From: Cellulomonas sp. JH27-2
Lineage (GTDB): Bacteria > Actinomycetota > Actinomycetes > Actinomycetales > Cellulomonadaceae
Assembly (NCBI RefSeq): GCF_014837175.1
Contig: NZ_JACYFR010000002.1
Span: 1 to 64,000 of the forward strand
Direction of reading: 5' to 3'
DNA: 64,000 nucleotides
The notes under the pieces were generated by a model that did no database searches, was not told the origin of the DNA, and saw only the letters and a program-made list of their open reading frames with translations. Shown piece after piece: positions 54,306-63,675 of the stretch (its first letter is position 1; each line of letters starts with the position of its first letter). The position numbers and the translations under genes were made by a program.

Positions 54306-55960
54306 CGGCCCACCTCCGCGTGGGCCTGGTGCGGGAGGTCGGCGGGCGCCACCACGACGACGTCGTCCGCGCAGGCCAGCAGCGACGCGCGGTGAGCGAC
54401 GAGCACCACCGCGCGCCCGGCGGCGCGCATGGCACGGACGGTCTCCAGCACCACGCGCTCACCGGCCGCGTCGAGGTGTGCGGTCGGCTCGTCGAGCACG
54501 ACGAGCGGGGCGGGGGAGAGCAGCGCCCGGGTCAGTGCGACGCGCTGGCGCTGTCCGACGGACAGCCCGTCCCCGCCGCGGCCGAGCGTGGTCGCCCATC
54601 CGTCCGGGAGTCCGTCGACGACGGCGTCCAGGCCCGTCACCTCGGCCGCGGCGGCGCGCGCGTCGTCGGCGCCGCCCACCACCTCGAGCAGCGTGCCCGG
54701 CTCGAGGACGGGTCGCTGCGGCAGCCAGGTGACCTGCGCCCAGTACGTGGCGCGCGTGACGTCGGCGAGCGCGATGCGGTCGTCGTCGGCGTGCAGCACC
54801 ACGCCGCCCTCGTCGGGCGCGAGCAGACCCAGCAGCACGTCGACGGCGGTCGACTTCCCACCACCGCTCGGTCCCGTCAGGGCCAGGACACGGCCCGGTC
54901 GCACCACGGCGTCCAGCCGGTAGGGGGTCCGGCCCACGCTCACGCCGCGCAGCTCGATCGTCGACGAAGCGAGGTCGGGTGCGACGCGTGTGCCGTCGGG
55001 GCGCAGGGGCACGTCGAGGATCGCGAACGCCTGCTCGGCGGCCGCGACGCCGTCGCTCGCCGCGTGGAACTGCGCCCCCACCTGCCGCAACGGGTTGAAC
55101 ACCTCGGGCGCCAGCACCAGCACCGCCAGCCCCGTCACGAGGGACAGCTCGCCCTCCACGAGCCGCAGCCCGATCCCCACCGCGACGAGCGCCACCGACA
55201 GCGTGGTCAGCAGCTCGAGCACCATGCCGGACAGGAAGGCGATCCGCAGCGTGCCCATCGTCGCCCGCCGGTGCGCGTCGCCCAGAGCCTGCACCCGCGA
55301 CGCGGGGCCCCGCTCGCGGCCGAACGCCCGCAGCGTCGGCAGGCCGGCCAACAGGTCGAGGGTCTGGCTGCCGAGGCGGCGCATGGTCGCCAGGCCGCGC
55401 TCCGAGCGACCCTGCGTGAGGCGCCCGACGAGCCACATGAAGATCGGCACGAGCGGCAGCACCACCACGAGGATCGCGGCGGAGACCCAGTCGAGGCCGA
55501 GGACCACCAGCAGGGTCGCGGGCGTGACGGTGGCGGCCAGCAGCAGCTGCGGCAGGTAGCGCACGAAGTAGGGCTCGAGGTCGTCCAGCCCGCGGGTGGC
55601 CAGCGTCGCGACACCGGGCCCCTCCCCGCCGGCGAGCCAGCGCGGGCCGAGTGCCGCGGCGTGCGCGACGACGGCCTCGCGCAGCTCGGCGACCGCGCGG
55701 GTCGCGGCGCGGTGGGCGAACCGCTCCTGCACGTAGGTCGTCGCCGCACGCAGGGCGACGACGACCGCCAGCCAGCCGACGAGCGGCGCGATGGTCGCGA
55801 GGTCGGCGCCGTCGTGCACCGCACGGCCCAGCGCGTGCGCGAGCAGGACCGCCTGCCCGACGACCAGCGCGGCGGTCACGATGCCGAGCGCGGCCGTGAG
55901 CGCGACGTACCCGCGCGCCGCGTGCGCGTGCCGCAGCAGGCGGGGGTCGAGCGGCCTCAT
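54302..55960 (-). CDS. cydD: Cytochrome bd assembly ABC exporter subunit CydD
   Basis: The protein has 552 aa. The transmembrane exporter domain (1-310) includes the CydD block FVRYLPQLLLAATVTPATL and QTLDLLAGLPTLRAFGRE. The ATPase domain has Walker A LTGPSGGGKSTAV, signature LSVGQRQRVALTRAL and Walker B LVVLDEPTAHLD. It partners CydC. Start ATG 55960, 13 bp after cydB. The order A-B-D-C matches mycobacteria. Confidence 0.94.
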   Translation of the reverse strand: MRPLDPRLLRHAHAARGYVALTAALGIVTAALVVGQAVLLAHALGRAVHDGADLATIAPLVGWLAVVVALRAATTYVQERFAHRAATRAVAELREAVVAHAAALGPRWLAGGEGPGVATLATRGLDDLEPYFVRYLPQLLLAATVTPATLLVVLGLDWVSAAILVVVLPLVPIFMWLVGRLTQGRSERGLATMRRLGSQTLDLLAGLPTLRAFGRERGPASRVQALGDAHRRATMGTLRIAFLSGMVLELLTTLSVALVAVGIGLRLVEGELSLVTGLAVLVLAPEVFNPLRQVGAQFHAASDGVAAAEQAFAILDVPLRPDGTRVAPDLASSTIELRGVSVGRTPYRLDAVVRPGRVLALTGPSGGGKSTAVDVLLGLLAPDEGGVVLHADDDRIALADVTRATYWAQVTWLPQRPVLEPGTLLEVVGGADDARAAAAEVTGLDAVVDGLPDGWATTLGRGGDGLSVGQRQRVALTRALLSPAPLVVLDEPTAHLDAAGERVVLETVRAMRAAGRAVVLVAHRASLLACADDVVVVAPADLPHQAHAEVGR

Positions 55961-55973
55961 GCGGTGGCGGTCC

Positions 55974-57035
55974 TCACCGCTCCTGGGTGCCCGCGTCGGC
56001 CGTCGGTCGCTCGAACGTCAGGCCGATGGACTCGGGGATGTGATCCGCCGAGATGCGCTTGCGGAACACCCAGTACGTCCACCCCTGGTAGAGCAGCACC
56101 AGCGGCGTGAGGATCACCGCGACCCAGGTCATGACCGTCAGCGTGTAGTGCGTCGACGACGCGTTGGTGGTGGTCAGCGAGTTGGCGGAGTCGAACGCGG
56201 GCATCACGTCCGGGAACAGCGAGCCGAAGATCAGCACGACCGCGGCGACGAGGGTGACGGCCGACGCGACGAAGGCGAGCCCCTCGCGGCGGGTGCGGGT
56301 CGCGGCGACGAGCAGCACGAGCGCGACCGCGGCGACCGCGACGGCGGCCCAGGTCCAGCCGCTCTCGCTGTAGGCGACCTGCGCCCAGATCGCCCACGCG
56401 GCGGCGACGACGAGCGTCACCGGTGCCAGGCGGGCGCCGAGCCTCGCGGCCCGGTCGCGCACCTCGCCGGCTGACTTCAGCCCCAGGAACACGGCACCGT
56501 GCGTGAGGAACAGCAGCGCCGTCGTCGCGCCGCCCAGCAGCGCGAACGGGTTGAGCAGCGCCCAGAAGCCGCCCACGTACTGGTGGTCGGTGTCCAGCTC
56601 GACGCCGCGGACGATGTTCGCGAAGGCCACGCCCCACAGCACGGCCGGCACCCAGGACCCGACGATGAGCGCCCGGTCGGCCCAGGCGCGCCACCGGTCG
56701 TCGTCGATCTTGCCCCGCCACTCGAACGCGACGACGCGCACGATGAGGGCGAGCAGGATGAGCAGGAGCGGCAGGTAGAAGCCCGAGAACAGCGTCGCGT
56801 ACCACTCGGGGAACGCCGCGAAGGTCGCGCCGCCGGCGGTCAGCAGCCACACCTCGTTGCCGTCCCACACGGGGCCGATGGTGTTGATCATGACGCGGCG
56901 CTCGCGCTCGCGCCCCGGGCCGCGGTGCGGCAGCAGACCCAGCAGCATCCCGACGCCGAAGTCGAATCCCTCGAGCACCAGGTAACCCGTCCACAGGACG
57001 GCGATGAGGATGAACCAGACGGTGGTCAGCTCCAT
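55974..57035 (-). CDS. cydB: Cytochrome bd ubiquinol/menaquinol oxidase subunit II
   Basis: The protein has 353 aa with about nine membrane helices. Typical CydB blocks are LWTGYLVLEGFDFGVGML, GPVWDGNEVWLLTAGGATFAAFPEWYA and the C-terminal YQGWTYWVFRKR. It is the structural partner of CydA in the high-affinity terminal oxidase. A 12-bp gap separates it from cydA. Confidence 0.96.
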   Translation of the reverse strand: MELTTVWFILIAVLWTGYLVLEGFDFGVGMLLGLLPHRGPGRERERRVMINTIGPVWDGNEVWLLTAGGATFAAFPEWYATLFSGFYLPLLLILLALIVRVVAFEWRGKIDDDRWRAWADRALIVGSWVPAVLWGVAFANIVRGVELDTDHQYVGGFWALLNPFALLGGATTALLFLTHGAVFLGLKSAGEVRDRAARLGARLAPVTLVVAAAWAIWAQVAYSESGWTWAAVAVAAVALVLLVAATRTRREGLAFVASAVTLVAAVVLIFGSLFPDVMPAFDSANSLTTTNASSTHYTLTVMTWVAVILTPLVLLYQGWTYWVFRKRISADHIPESIGLTFERPTADAGTQER

Positions 57036-57047
57036 GGTCGTCTCCTG

Positions 57048-58535
57048 TCAGTACGCGAAGGACAGCGGGCGGTCGGCGTCGTCGTCGGTGCGCGCCTCGG
57101 GACTGGGGTCCTTCTCCGAGGGGGCGACGCCCTCGATCGTGTAGCGGTGCATGAGGCGGTACCAGACCACCGCGAGCACGCCGTAGAGGAGCGTGAACGC
57201 GATGAGGGACGTGAGCACGCCGCCGGCGCCGGGGACCACGGACACGCCGCGGGCCGTGATCAGCCACACGCCGTCCACGCCGGACGGGTCGGGGTTGGGC
57301 GCGACGACCCAGGGTTGGCGCCCCATCTCCGTGAAGATCCACCCGAACGACGACGCGAGGAACGGCGTCGCGATGGCGGCGATGCCGAGCGTGCCGAACC
57401 ACTTCTTGTCCGTCACGCGCCCCTTGCGGGTCAGCCACAGCGCGGCGAGCGCGAGCGCCGCGGACCCGATGCCGAAGCCGATCATGAGGCGGAAGCCCCA
57501 GTACGTCACGGTCAGGTCGGGCTGGTAGGAGATCGGGTCGCCGTTCTCGTCGGTGTACCCGTACTTCTGCTCGTACTCGGCCTGCAGATCGTGCACGCCC
57601 TGCAGCGTGGCGTTGAAGTCGTCGGTCGCGAGGAAGCTCGTCAGGCCCGGGATCGAGATGAGGTGCTTGACGTTGTCGCAGTCGTTGGACAGGTTCCCGA
57701 TCGCCAGGATCGAGAAGTCCGCGCCCGAGGTCGTGCTGCACAGCGCCTCGGCGGAGGCCATCTTCATGGGCTGCTGCTTGAACATGAGCTTGGCCTGGGC
57801 GTCGCCGGAGATCGCGACCCCGACCCCGCCGACGAGCATCACGATCATGCCCAGCACCACCGCCGGTCGGTAGACGTCCTTCGCGGTTGCGAGGTCGCCC
57901 CGCCGCACGAGCTTGACCATCCACCAGGCGCCGATGCCGGCGACGAAGGTGCCGGCCGTCACGAACGCGGCGGTGATGGTGTGCGGGAACGCTGCCAGGA
58001 CGGTCGGGTTGGTCAGGACGGCGCCGATGTCGTTCATCTCCGCGCGGCCGGTCTTCTCGTTGAAGACCGCGCCCACCGGGTGCTGCATCCACGAGTTCGC
58101 GGCCAGGATGAAGTAGGCAGACAGGTTGGTCGCGATCGCGACCGCCCAGATGCACGCGAGATGGATCTTCTTGGGCAGCTTGTCCCAGCCGAAGATCCAC
58201 AGCCCCAGGAACGTCGACTCGACGAAGAACGCGGCCAGTGCCTCCATGGCCAGCGGTGCCCCGAAGACGTCGCCGACGAACCGCGAGTACTCGCTCCAGG
58301 CCATGCCGAACTGGAACTCCTGCACGATGCCCGTGGCCACGCCGATGGCGAAGTTGATGAGCAGGAGCTTGCCGAAGAACTTGGTCAGGCGCAGCCAGCG
58401 CTCGTTGCCGGTGCGCACCCACGCCGTCTGCATGATCGCGACCATCGGCGACAGGCCGATCGTCAGCGGCACGAAGATGAAGTGGTAGACGGTGGTGATG
58501 CCGAACTGCCAGCGGGACAGGGCGAGTGCGTCCAC
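57048..58535 (-). CDS. cydA: Cytochrome bd ubiquinol/menaquinol oxidase subunit I
   Basis: The protein has 495 aa from GTG 58535 (CGGAG upstream). It carries the three haems. His18 (TTVYHF) and His185 (AAFPHT) align with axial ligands, and the axial Met lies in FRLMIGFG. The Q-loop is short (CydA-S type) and contains Cys266 and Cys286, a pair reported as a disulfide in mycobacterial enzymes. GRQPW is intact. It oxidises menaquinol at very low oxygen. The promoter carries a DevR-box-like palindrome. Confidence 0.96.
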   Translation of the reverse strand: MDALALSRWQFGITTVYHFIFVPLTIGLSPMVAIMQTAWVRTGNERWLRLTKFFGKLLLINFAIGVATGIVQEFQFGMAWSEYSRFVGDVFGAPLAMEALAAFFVESTFLGLWIFGWDKLPKKIHLACIWAVAIATNLSAYFILAANSWMQHPVGAVFNEKTGRAEMNDIGAVLTNPTVLAAFPHTITAAFVTAGTFVAGIGAWWMVKLVRRGDLATAKDVYRPAVVLGMIVMLVGGVGVAISGDAQAKLMFKQQPMKMASAEALCSTTSGADFSILAIGNLSNDCDNVKHLISIPGLTSFLATDDFNATLQGVHDLQAEYEQKYGYTDENGDPISYQPDLTVTYWGFRLMIGFGIGSAALALAALWLTRKGRVTDKKWFGTLGIAAIATPFLASSFGWIFTEMGRQPWVVAPNPDPSGVDGVWLITARGVSVVPGAGGVLTSLIAFTLLYGVLAVVWYRLMHRYTIEGVAPSEKDPSPEARTDDDADRPLSFAY

Positions 58536-58599
58536 GAGATCTCCGAGCGGGAGTGCGAGCCGGGAAGTAAGTCCATCCGCGACCGGCGGACCTGGGGGA

Positions 58600-58605
58600 A
58601 CGCTA
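58600..58605 (-). promoter_or_regulatory. Predicted -10 of the cyd operon
   Basis: On the minus strand this reads TAGCGT (TANNNT). Transcription would start near 58593. The sequence 17 bp upstream (TGGGTA) is a poor -35 and lies within the palindrome at 58622-58647, as expected for an activator-dependent promoter. Confidence 0.5.
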
Positions 58606-58621
58606 GGACAAGACCCAGTCT

Positions 58622-58647
58622 GTACCCAGGACCAAGGTCCCGGGTAC
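58622..58647. promoter_or_regulatory. DevR/DosR-box-like 26-bp palindrome upstream of cydA
   Basis: Left arm GTACCCAGGACC, centre AA, right arm GGTCCCGGGTAC. The two arms are complementary except for one position. The core GGACC-AA-GGTCCC fits the DosR consensus core GGGACT-WW-AGTCCC. The centre (58634.5) is about 41.5 bp upstream of the predicted start, where class II activators and DevR bind. Confidence 0.65.
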
Positions 58648-59030
58648 TGACACGGCGTCGGATCGTTGCGGGAGACGGCCGACGAGACCGTGGACGCGGT
58701 GGTGCTCGCGGCGCGAGCGCACGTGATGGGCGGTTGGCGGGCTTCGTGCGGGTCCCTGTGCGATACTGACGACGGTTCGCCAGGCGCCCACACCGTCCGG
58801 TAGACCCGTGAGCTCGCAGCATCGCCCGCGTCGCGTGCGCCAGCCGCCGCCCGACAGTTCGTCAGGCCCCCGATCGGGGCCGGGACCGGTCAGGCAGGCG
58901 ATGGCCCCGGCCAGGTGCAGCAGCCATGACCGACGACTTCCGTCGCCACGTTCCGGCGTGAGCGACGACCGACCCACCACGGGTCACCAGATGTGTGGGT
59001 GGTGATTCGTGGTACCCAGGAGCACCTCGC
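58648..59030. other. Divergent spacer between cydA and RNase E/G, 5' leader of rne
   Basis: No gene is recognised. The sequence from the cyd palindrome to the rne start is GC-rich and non-coding in character. A small hairpin (GGCCCC 58865-58870 with GGGGCC 58876-58881) lies about 150 nt before rne. No convincing -10/-35 pair for rne was found, so its promoter and leader length are undefined. Confidence 0.4.
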
Positions 59031-59033
59031 GTG

Positions 59034-62000
59034 ATGTCCGACAACACCTCCGAGTCCGCAGCAACCACGACGGGCGGGGGTGAGACGTCGCCCGCACCGG
59101 CGCGCCGTCGTCGCGCCACCCGCGGCGCCGCTGCCCCGGACGCGGTGACCAGCACCTCAGCACCCTCGACCCCGGCACCTTCGCACAGCGGCGCGTCGCA
59201 GGCCGACGCGGCCTCGACCGAGGCCGCACCCAAGAAGGCCCCCGCGAAGCGCGCGTCGCGGGCGAAGGCCCCGAAGAGCGAGCCGGTCGACGTGCCCGCG
59301 GTCGCGCCGGCGACGGTCGAGGCGTCGGCCCCCGCGCAGGACGCCGCCGGCGAGGACGACCAGCGTCCCCGCCGCACGCGCAGCCGCCGCAAGCCCGCGG
59401 ATGCCGAGCTGGGCGCGGACGGGGCCGAGCAGGCTCCCGGTTCGCCCGACGTCCCGGCCTCGGACACCGCGCCCGCAGCCGACGAGACGCCCGCCGCGCG
59501 CACCAAGGCGCCGCGCAAGCGTGCGACCCGTGCGGCCGCGAGCCCGGACGCGAGCGCCGCGAAGCCGTCGTCCGAGGTGTCGACGCCTGAGCCGAGCGAC
59601 GCCGACGGCGCTCAGGGGAACGCAGTCGAGACGAACGCAGCCGAGGCGACGGCGGCAGAGCCGAAGAGGGCCCCGGCCAAGCGCCGGCGTGCCAGCTCGC
59701 GCCCCGCCGCGGCACCCTTCGAGCCGGTGGTCGACGAGGAGGAGGACGAGACGACGGCTGACGCCGCCGCGGCCCCCGCCCTCGACGTCCTCGCCGAGCT
59801 CGCGGGCACGACCGGTTCGACCGCTGCGACGACGGCGGCGGACGCGTCGGCCCCTGCCCCCGCGACCACCGCACCCCGCGGCACGTCGCCGCGGCTCGCC
59901 ACGACGGCGTTGCTGTTCCAGGCGCCGGACGCCACCGCGACGCGACCGCGTCGACGCCGTGCGACGTCGAGCGCCGGTTCGCCCGAGGCCATCTCCGAGG
60001 CGGCGCGCACCGAGCGTGAGCAGGAGGAAGCGCCCTCGTCGAGTGCGAACCAGGCGCAGGACCAGCCGACCGAGAACGAGTCGCGGCCGTCGGGTCGCTC
60101 CTCGCGTCGGCGCGGGCGTCGCGGCCGCGGTGGCGAGCCGCCGGCGGCGAGCACGGACGAGCAGGACGCGTCGACCGACGAGGTCGCCGCCGACGCCGAC
60201 GAGGCCGTCACCGAGGACCAGGTCCTGGACGCCGACGTCGAGCAGGACGCCGCGGGCGAGGACTCCGGTGAGGGCACCGACGCGACGGAGACCGACGAGG
60301 ACGCGAACGACTCTGCCCCGCGTCGCCGCCGTCGCCGCGGCGGCCGTGGTCGTCGTCGGCCCGACCAGGCGGACGGCTCCACGGACGGCGACGAGACCGA
60401 CGACGAGCAGGAGCCCGAGCAGGACGAGTCGGGCGACGAGGACGCCGAGGAGGGCGACGGCGGCGAGCAGGGCTCGTCGAGCCGCCGTCGTCGGCGTCGG
60501 CGCCGTGGCTCGTCGCGCTCCGGTGACGGGGAGGGCGAGCCGCGCTCGCGCTCGCGCAGCGCCGGCGACGAAGTCACCGCGCTGCGTGGTTCGACGCGGC
60601 TCGAGGCCAAGCGTCAGCGCCGCCGCGAGGGGCGCGACGCGGGTCGTCGTCGTCAGATCATCACCGAGGCCGAGTTCCTGGCGCGCCGCGAGTCGGTCGA
60701 CCGCTCGATGGTCGTGCGCGAGCGTGGCGGGCGCACGCAGATCGCCGTGCTCGAGGACGGGGTGCTCGTCGAGCACTACGTGTCGAACCAGGCGTCCGCG
60801 TCGGTCGTCGGGAACGTCTACCTGGGCCGCGTCCAGAACGTGCTGCCCAGCATGGAGGCCGCGTTCGTCGACGTCGGCAAGGGCCGCAACGCCGTGCTCT
60901 ACGCGGGCGAGGTCAACTGGGACGCCGCTCACGTCGAGGGTGGCAGCGCCCGCCGCATCGAGCAGGCCCTCAAGTCGGGCGACTCGGTGCTCGTGCAGGT
61001 GACCAAGGACCCGATCGGGCACAAGGGTGCGCGTCTGACGTCGCAGGTGACGCTCGCGGGCCGCTACCTCGTGTACGTGCCCGGCGGCGGCATGACCGGC
61101 ATCAGCCGCAAGCTTCCCGACGTGGAGCGCAACCGCCTGAAGAAGATCCTGCGCGAGGTCGTCCCCGAGTCGGCCGGCGTCATCGTGCGCACGGCCGCCG
61201 AGGGCGCGTCCGAGGACGAGCTGCGCGCCGACATCGCCCGCCTGCAGTCGCAGTGGGAGGCCATCGAGAAGAAGTCGAAGACCGCGTCCGCGCCCGCCCT
61301 GCTGCAGGGCGAGCCGGACATGGCGATCCGCGTGGTCCGCGACATCTTCAACGACGACTTCGGCTCGCTGATCGTCCAGGGCGACGAGGCGTGGTCGACG
61401 ATCTCGACGTACATCGACGAGCTCGCACCCGACCTGGCGCAGAAGGTCACCAAGTACACCGGGACGGGCGACGTCTTCGCTGCCCACCGGATCGACGAGC
61501 AGCTCGCCAAGGGCATGGACCGCAAGGTCTGGCTGCCGTCGGGCGGCTCGCTGGTCATCGACCGCACCGAGGCGATGACGGTCGTCGACGTCAACACGGG
61601 AAAGTTCACCGGCTCGGGCGGCACGCTCGAGGAGACGGTCACGCGCAACAACCTGGAGGCGGCCGAGGAGATCGTCCGCCAGCTCCGGCTGCGCGACATC
61701 GGCGGCATGATCGTCGTCGACTTCATCGACATGGTGCTCGAGTCCAACCGCGACCTGGTGCTGCGCCGCCTGGTCGAGTGCCTGGGCCGCGACCGCACCA
61801 AGCACCAGGTCGCCGAGGTCACGTCGCTCGGCCTGGTCCAGATGACGCGCAAGCGCGTCGGCCAGGGTCTGGTCGAGGCGTTCTCCGAGACGTGCGAGCA
61901 CTGCCACGGGCGCGGCTTCATCGTGCACGACGAGCCGATCGAGAAGAACGGTCGTCCCGACGCGGGTGCCGCGCAGCCGGCGGCCGACGCGTCGGGTGAC

Positions 62001-62672
62001 GCGAAGCGGTCGCGCCGCAAGCGCGGGGGAGCGGCCAAGGAGCCCGCCACCACGACGCCGCACGCGGGTGTCCCGGTCCTGCCGGAGGCCCGAGAGGCCG
62101 TCAAGGCGACGCTCGCGACGATCGCGGCCGCGGCGGCGCACGCGCACGAGCACGACCATGAGCACGACCACGAGCACGGCGGCGAGGCTCACGCTGCGCC
62201 GGCGACCGCCGACGTGGCTCCGCGTGACGAGAGCGCGTCGGTCGTCCAGGAGGAGGCCGTCACGGTGCTCCAGGACGAGGTCGACGGGATCGTCGTGGTC
62301 GAGGACGAGACCGTCACGGTTGTCGAGGACCACGGTGCGTTCGTCGTGGACGACGACGTCGTCACGCTCGTCGACGACGGCAGCGGTGAGGTCGTCGTGG
62401 ACGAGCAGGACTCGGTGGTCGTGATCGAGAGCGAGCCCGACGCGCCTCGGGCGCGGGCGACGCTCGATGTCTTCGCCGAGCTCGCGGCACGCGGGGCGCT
62501 CGCCCCGTCAGCGGCGGCCGCCGACGCGGGGGCGGACGTCGAGCTCGAGCTCACGCCCGTCGCCGCCGACCTGTTCGAGGCGCACGAGGCCGACGACGCG
62601 GACGGTGCCGGCGAGCAGGCCGACGAGCGGTCGGGCGACGATCCGGCGTCCGACGAGAACCCGCAGGGCTGA
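59034..62672 (+). CDS. rne: Ribonuclease E/G with long disordered extensions
   Basis: The protein has 1212 aa from ATG 59034 (AGGAG at 59018-59022; GTG 59031 also possible). Residues 1-540 are disordered with alternating acidic and Arg-rich clusters ([30 protein letters not shown]). The catalytic core (about 550-970) has an S1 domain, the metal ligands Asp852 (VDVNTG) and Asp896 (VVDFIDM), and the zinc-link CEHCHG at 954-957. The C-terminal ~250 residues include a His/Asp/Glu tract and an acidic Val-rich repeat. It initiates mRNA decay and rRNA processing. Confidence 0.93.
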   Translation: MSDNTSESAATTTGGGETSPAPARRRRATRGAAAPDAVTSTSAPSTPAPSHSGASQADAASTEAAPKKAPAKRASRAKAPKSEPVDVPAVAPATVEASAPAQDAAGEDDQRPRRTRSRRKPADAELGADGAEQAPGSPDVPASDTAPAADETPAARTKAPRKRATRAAASPDASAAKPSSEVSTPEPSDADGAQGNAVETNAAEATAAEPKRAPAKRRRASSRPAAAPFEPVVDEEEDETTADAAAAPALDVLAELAGTTGSTAATTAADASAPAPATTAPRGTSPRLATTALLFQAPDATATRPRRRRATSSAGSPEAISEAARTEREQEEAPSSSANQAQDQPTENESRPSGRSSRRRGRRGRGGEPPAASTDEQDASTDEVAADADEAVTEDQVLDADVEQDAAGEDSGEGTDATETDEDANDSAPRRRRRRGGRGRRRPDQADGSTDGDETDDEQEPEQDESGDEDAEEGDGGEQGSSSRRRRRRRRGSSRSGDGEGEPRSRSRSAGDEVTALRGSTRLEAKRQRRREGRDAGRRRQIITEAEFLARRESVDRSMVVRERGGRTQIAVLEDGVLVEHYVSNQASASVVGNVYLGRVQNVLPSMEAAFVDVGKGRNAVLYAGEVNWDAAHVEGGSARRIEQALKSGDSVLVQVTKDPIGHKGARLTSQVTLAGRYLVYVPGGGMTGISRKLPDVERNRLKKILREVVPESAGVIVRTAAEGASEDELRADIARLQSQWEAIEKKSKTASAPALLQGEPDMAIRVVRDIFNDDFGSLIVQGDEAWSTISTYIDELAPDLAQKVTKYTGTGDVFAAHRIDEQLAKGMDRKVWLPSGGSLVIDRTEAMTVVDVNTGKFTGSGGTLEETVTRNNLEAAEEIVRQLRLRDIGGMIVVDFIDMVLESNRDLVLRRLVECLGRDRTKHQVAEVTSLGLVQMTRKRVGQGLVEAFSETCEHCHGRGFIVHDEPIEKNGRPDAGAAQPAADASGDAKRSRRKRGGAAKEPATTTPHAGVPVLPEAREAVKATLATIAAAAAHAHEHDHEHDHEHGGEAHAAPATADVAPRDESASVVQEEAVTVLQDEVDGIVVVEDETVTVVEDHGAFVVDDDVVTLVDDGSGEVVVDEQDSVVVIESEPDAPRARATLDVFAELAARGALAPSAAAADAGADVELELTPVAADLFEAHEADDADGAGEQADERSGDDPASDENPQG

Positions 62673-62741
62673 CCGCCCGGGTCCCCGGCGTGGCGTTGGT
62701 CACGTCGGGAACACCGGCGGCGCGGACGTGCGCTGTCAGGT

Positions 62742-62770
62742 TTGACCCTGACGCCGTGGGTCCGTACCCT
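62742..62770 (+). promoter_or_regulatory. Promoter of rplU-rpmA
   Basis: TTGACC (62742-62747) and TACCCT (62765-62770) are separated by 17 bp. The start would be near 62777, giving a leader of about 160 nt. Confidence 0.65.
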
Positions 62771-62776
62771 GGACTG

Positions 62777-62799
62777 TCGGCGCGTGTAGAACGTGCCGA
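62777..62799 (+). promoter_or_regulatory. Hairpin at the 5' end of the rplU leader
   Basis: TCGGCGCGT (62777-62785), loop GTAGA, ACGTGCCGA (62791-62799): a 9-bp stem with one G-U pair, right at the predicted transcription start. It may stabilise the mRNA or take part in ribosomal-protein feedback. Confidence 0.35.
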
Positions 62800-62935
62800 T
62801 CACTGTGCCGCCATCGCGGCGCCGATGCGAACCCCGCACACCACCGGTCCAGGCCGGCGGGTCGGGCCGTGCGCAGGCGCCGGGGCCGCACCCCCGAGAC
62901 AGCAAGCAGTTCGACGAGCAGAGATGAGCAGCAAC

Positions 62936-63244
62936 GTGGTGTACGCGATCGTGAAGGCTGGCGGCCGCCAGGAGAAGGTCGCCGTCGGCGACGTCGTCGT
63001 CGTCGACCGCCTCGCCGCGCAGGCCGGCGCCTCGGTCGAGCTGCCGGCGCTGCTCCTCGTCGACGGTGACAAGGTCACCACCGACGCCGCGGCCCTGGCC
63101 AAGGTGACGGTGACGGCGGAGGTCGTGCGGGACGAGAAGGGCCCCAAGATCGACATCCTGAAGTACAAGAACAAGACCGGCTACCGCAAGCGCCAGGGTC
63201 ACCGTCAGCAGCTGACCCGCCTCAAGGTCACCGGCATCAAGTGA
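62936..63244 (+). CDS. rplU: 50S ribosomal protein L21
   Basis: The protein has 102 aa from GTG 62936 ([19 protein letters not shown]), the family length. ATG 62924 would add four residues, and neither start has a strong ribosome-binding site. The C-terminal [21 protein letters not shown] is the L21 signature. It forms the conserved rplU-rpmA-obgE order. Confidence 0.95.
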   Translation: MVYAIVKAGGRQEKVAVGDVVVVDRLAAQAGASVELPALLLVDGDKVTTDAAALAKVTVTAEVVRDEKGPKIDILKYKNKTGYRKRQGHRQQLTRLKVTGIK

Positions 63245-63250
63245 TGTCGC

Positions 63251-63280
63251 GGCCACGGTGACGTGGCCAGCCCCCCTTTT
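63251..63280 (+). promoter_or_regulatory. Hairpin and T-run between rplU and rpmA
   Basis: GGCCACG-GTGA-CGTGGCC (63251-63268) is followed by a C-run and TTTT at 63277-63280. It may attenuate transcription or set an RNA-processing end between the two genes. Confidence 0.35.
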
Positions 63281-63306
63281 CTGAGCAACTCGAGAGCAGG
63301 TTCGTC

Positions 63307-63564
63307 ATGGCACACAAGAAGGGCGCGAGCTCCTCGCGCAACGGTCGCGACTCCAACGCGCAGCGCCTGGGCGTGAAGCGCTTCGGTGGCCAGGTCGTCA
63401 AGGCCGGCGAGATCATCGTCCGCCAGCGCGGCACCCACTTCCACCCCGGCGTGAACGTCGGCCGTGGCGGCGACGACACGCTGTTCGCGCTGGCCCCCGG
63501 TGCGGTCACCTTCGGCACGCGTCGTGGCCGCAAGGTCATCGACATCGTCGGCGTGGACGCCTGA
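63307..63564 (+). CDS. rpmA: 50S ribosomal protein L27
   Basis: The protein has 85 aa. The N-terminal [27 protein letters not shown] reaches the peptidyl-transferase centre in other bacteria, and [10 protein letters not shown] is the family motif. No Firmicutes-type N-terminal cleavage extension is present. It precedes a strong terminator. Confidence 0.97.
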   Translation: MAHKKGASSSRNGRDSNAQRLGVKRFGGQVVKAGEIIVRQRGTHFHPGVNVGRGGDDTLFALAPGAVTFGTRRGRKVIDIVGVDA

Positions 63565-63600
63565 CCTCGGGCACAGGGCCTGAGACAGCAAGATCTTCGT

Positions 63601-63635
63601 ACGAAGGGGCGCACCGGTGCGGTGCGCCCCTTCGT
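63601..63635 (+). terminator. Terminator after rpmA
   Basis: A perfect 15-bp stem ACGAAGGGGCGCACC (63601-63615), loop GGTGC, and its complement at 63621-63635. It separates rplU-rpmA from obgE. Confidence 0.8.
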
Positions 63636-63675
63636 CGTGTAGACCATCAGCAGGGGAACCCAAGGAGGTACAGCC

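Noticed and set aside
59157-62333. Minus-strand open frame of about 1050 codons opposite RNase E/G
   Set aside because: Mirrors the repetitive coding of rne, and no motif was found.
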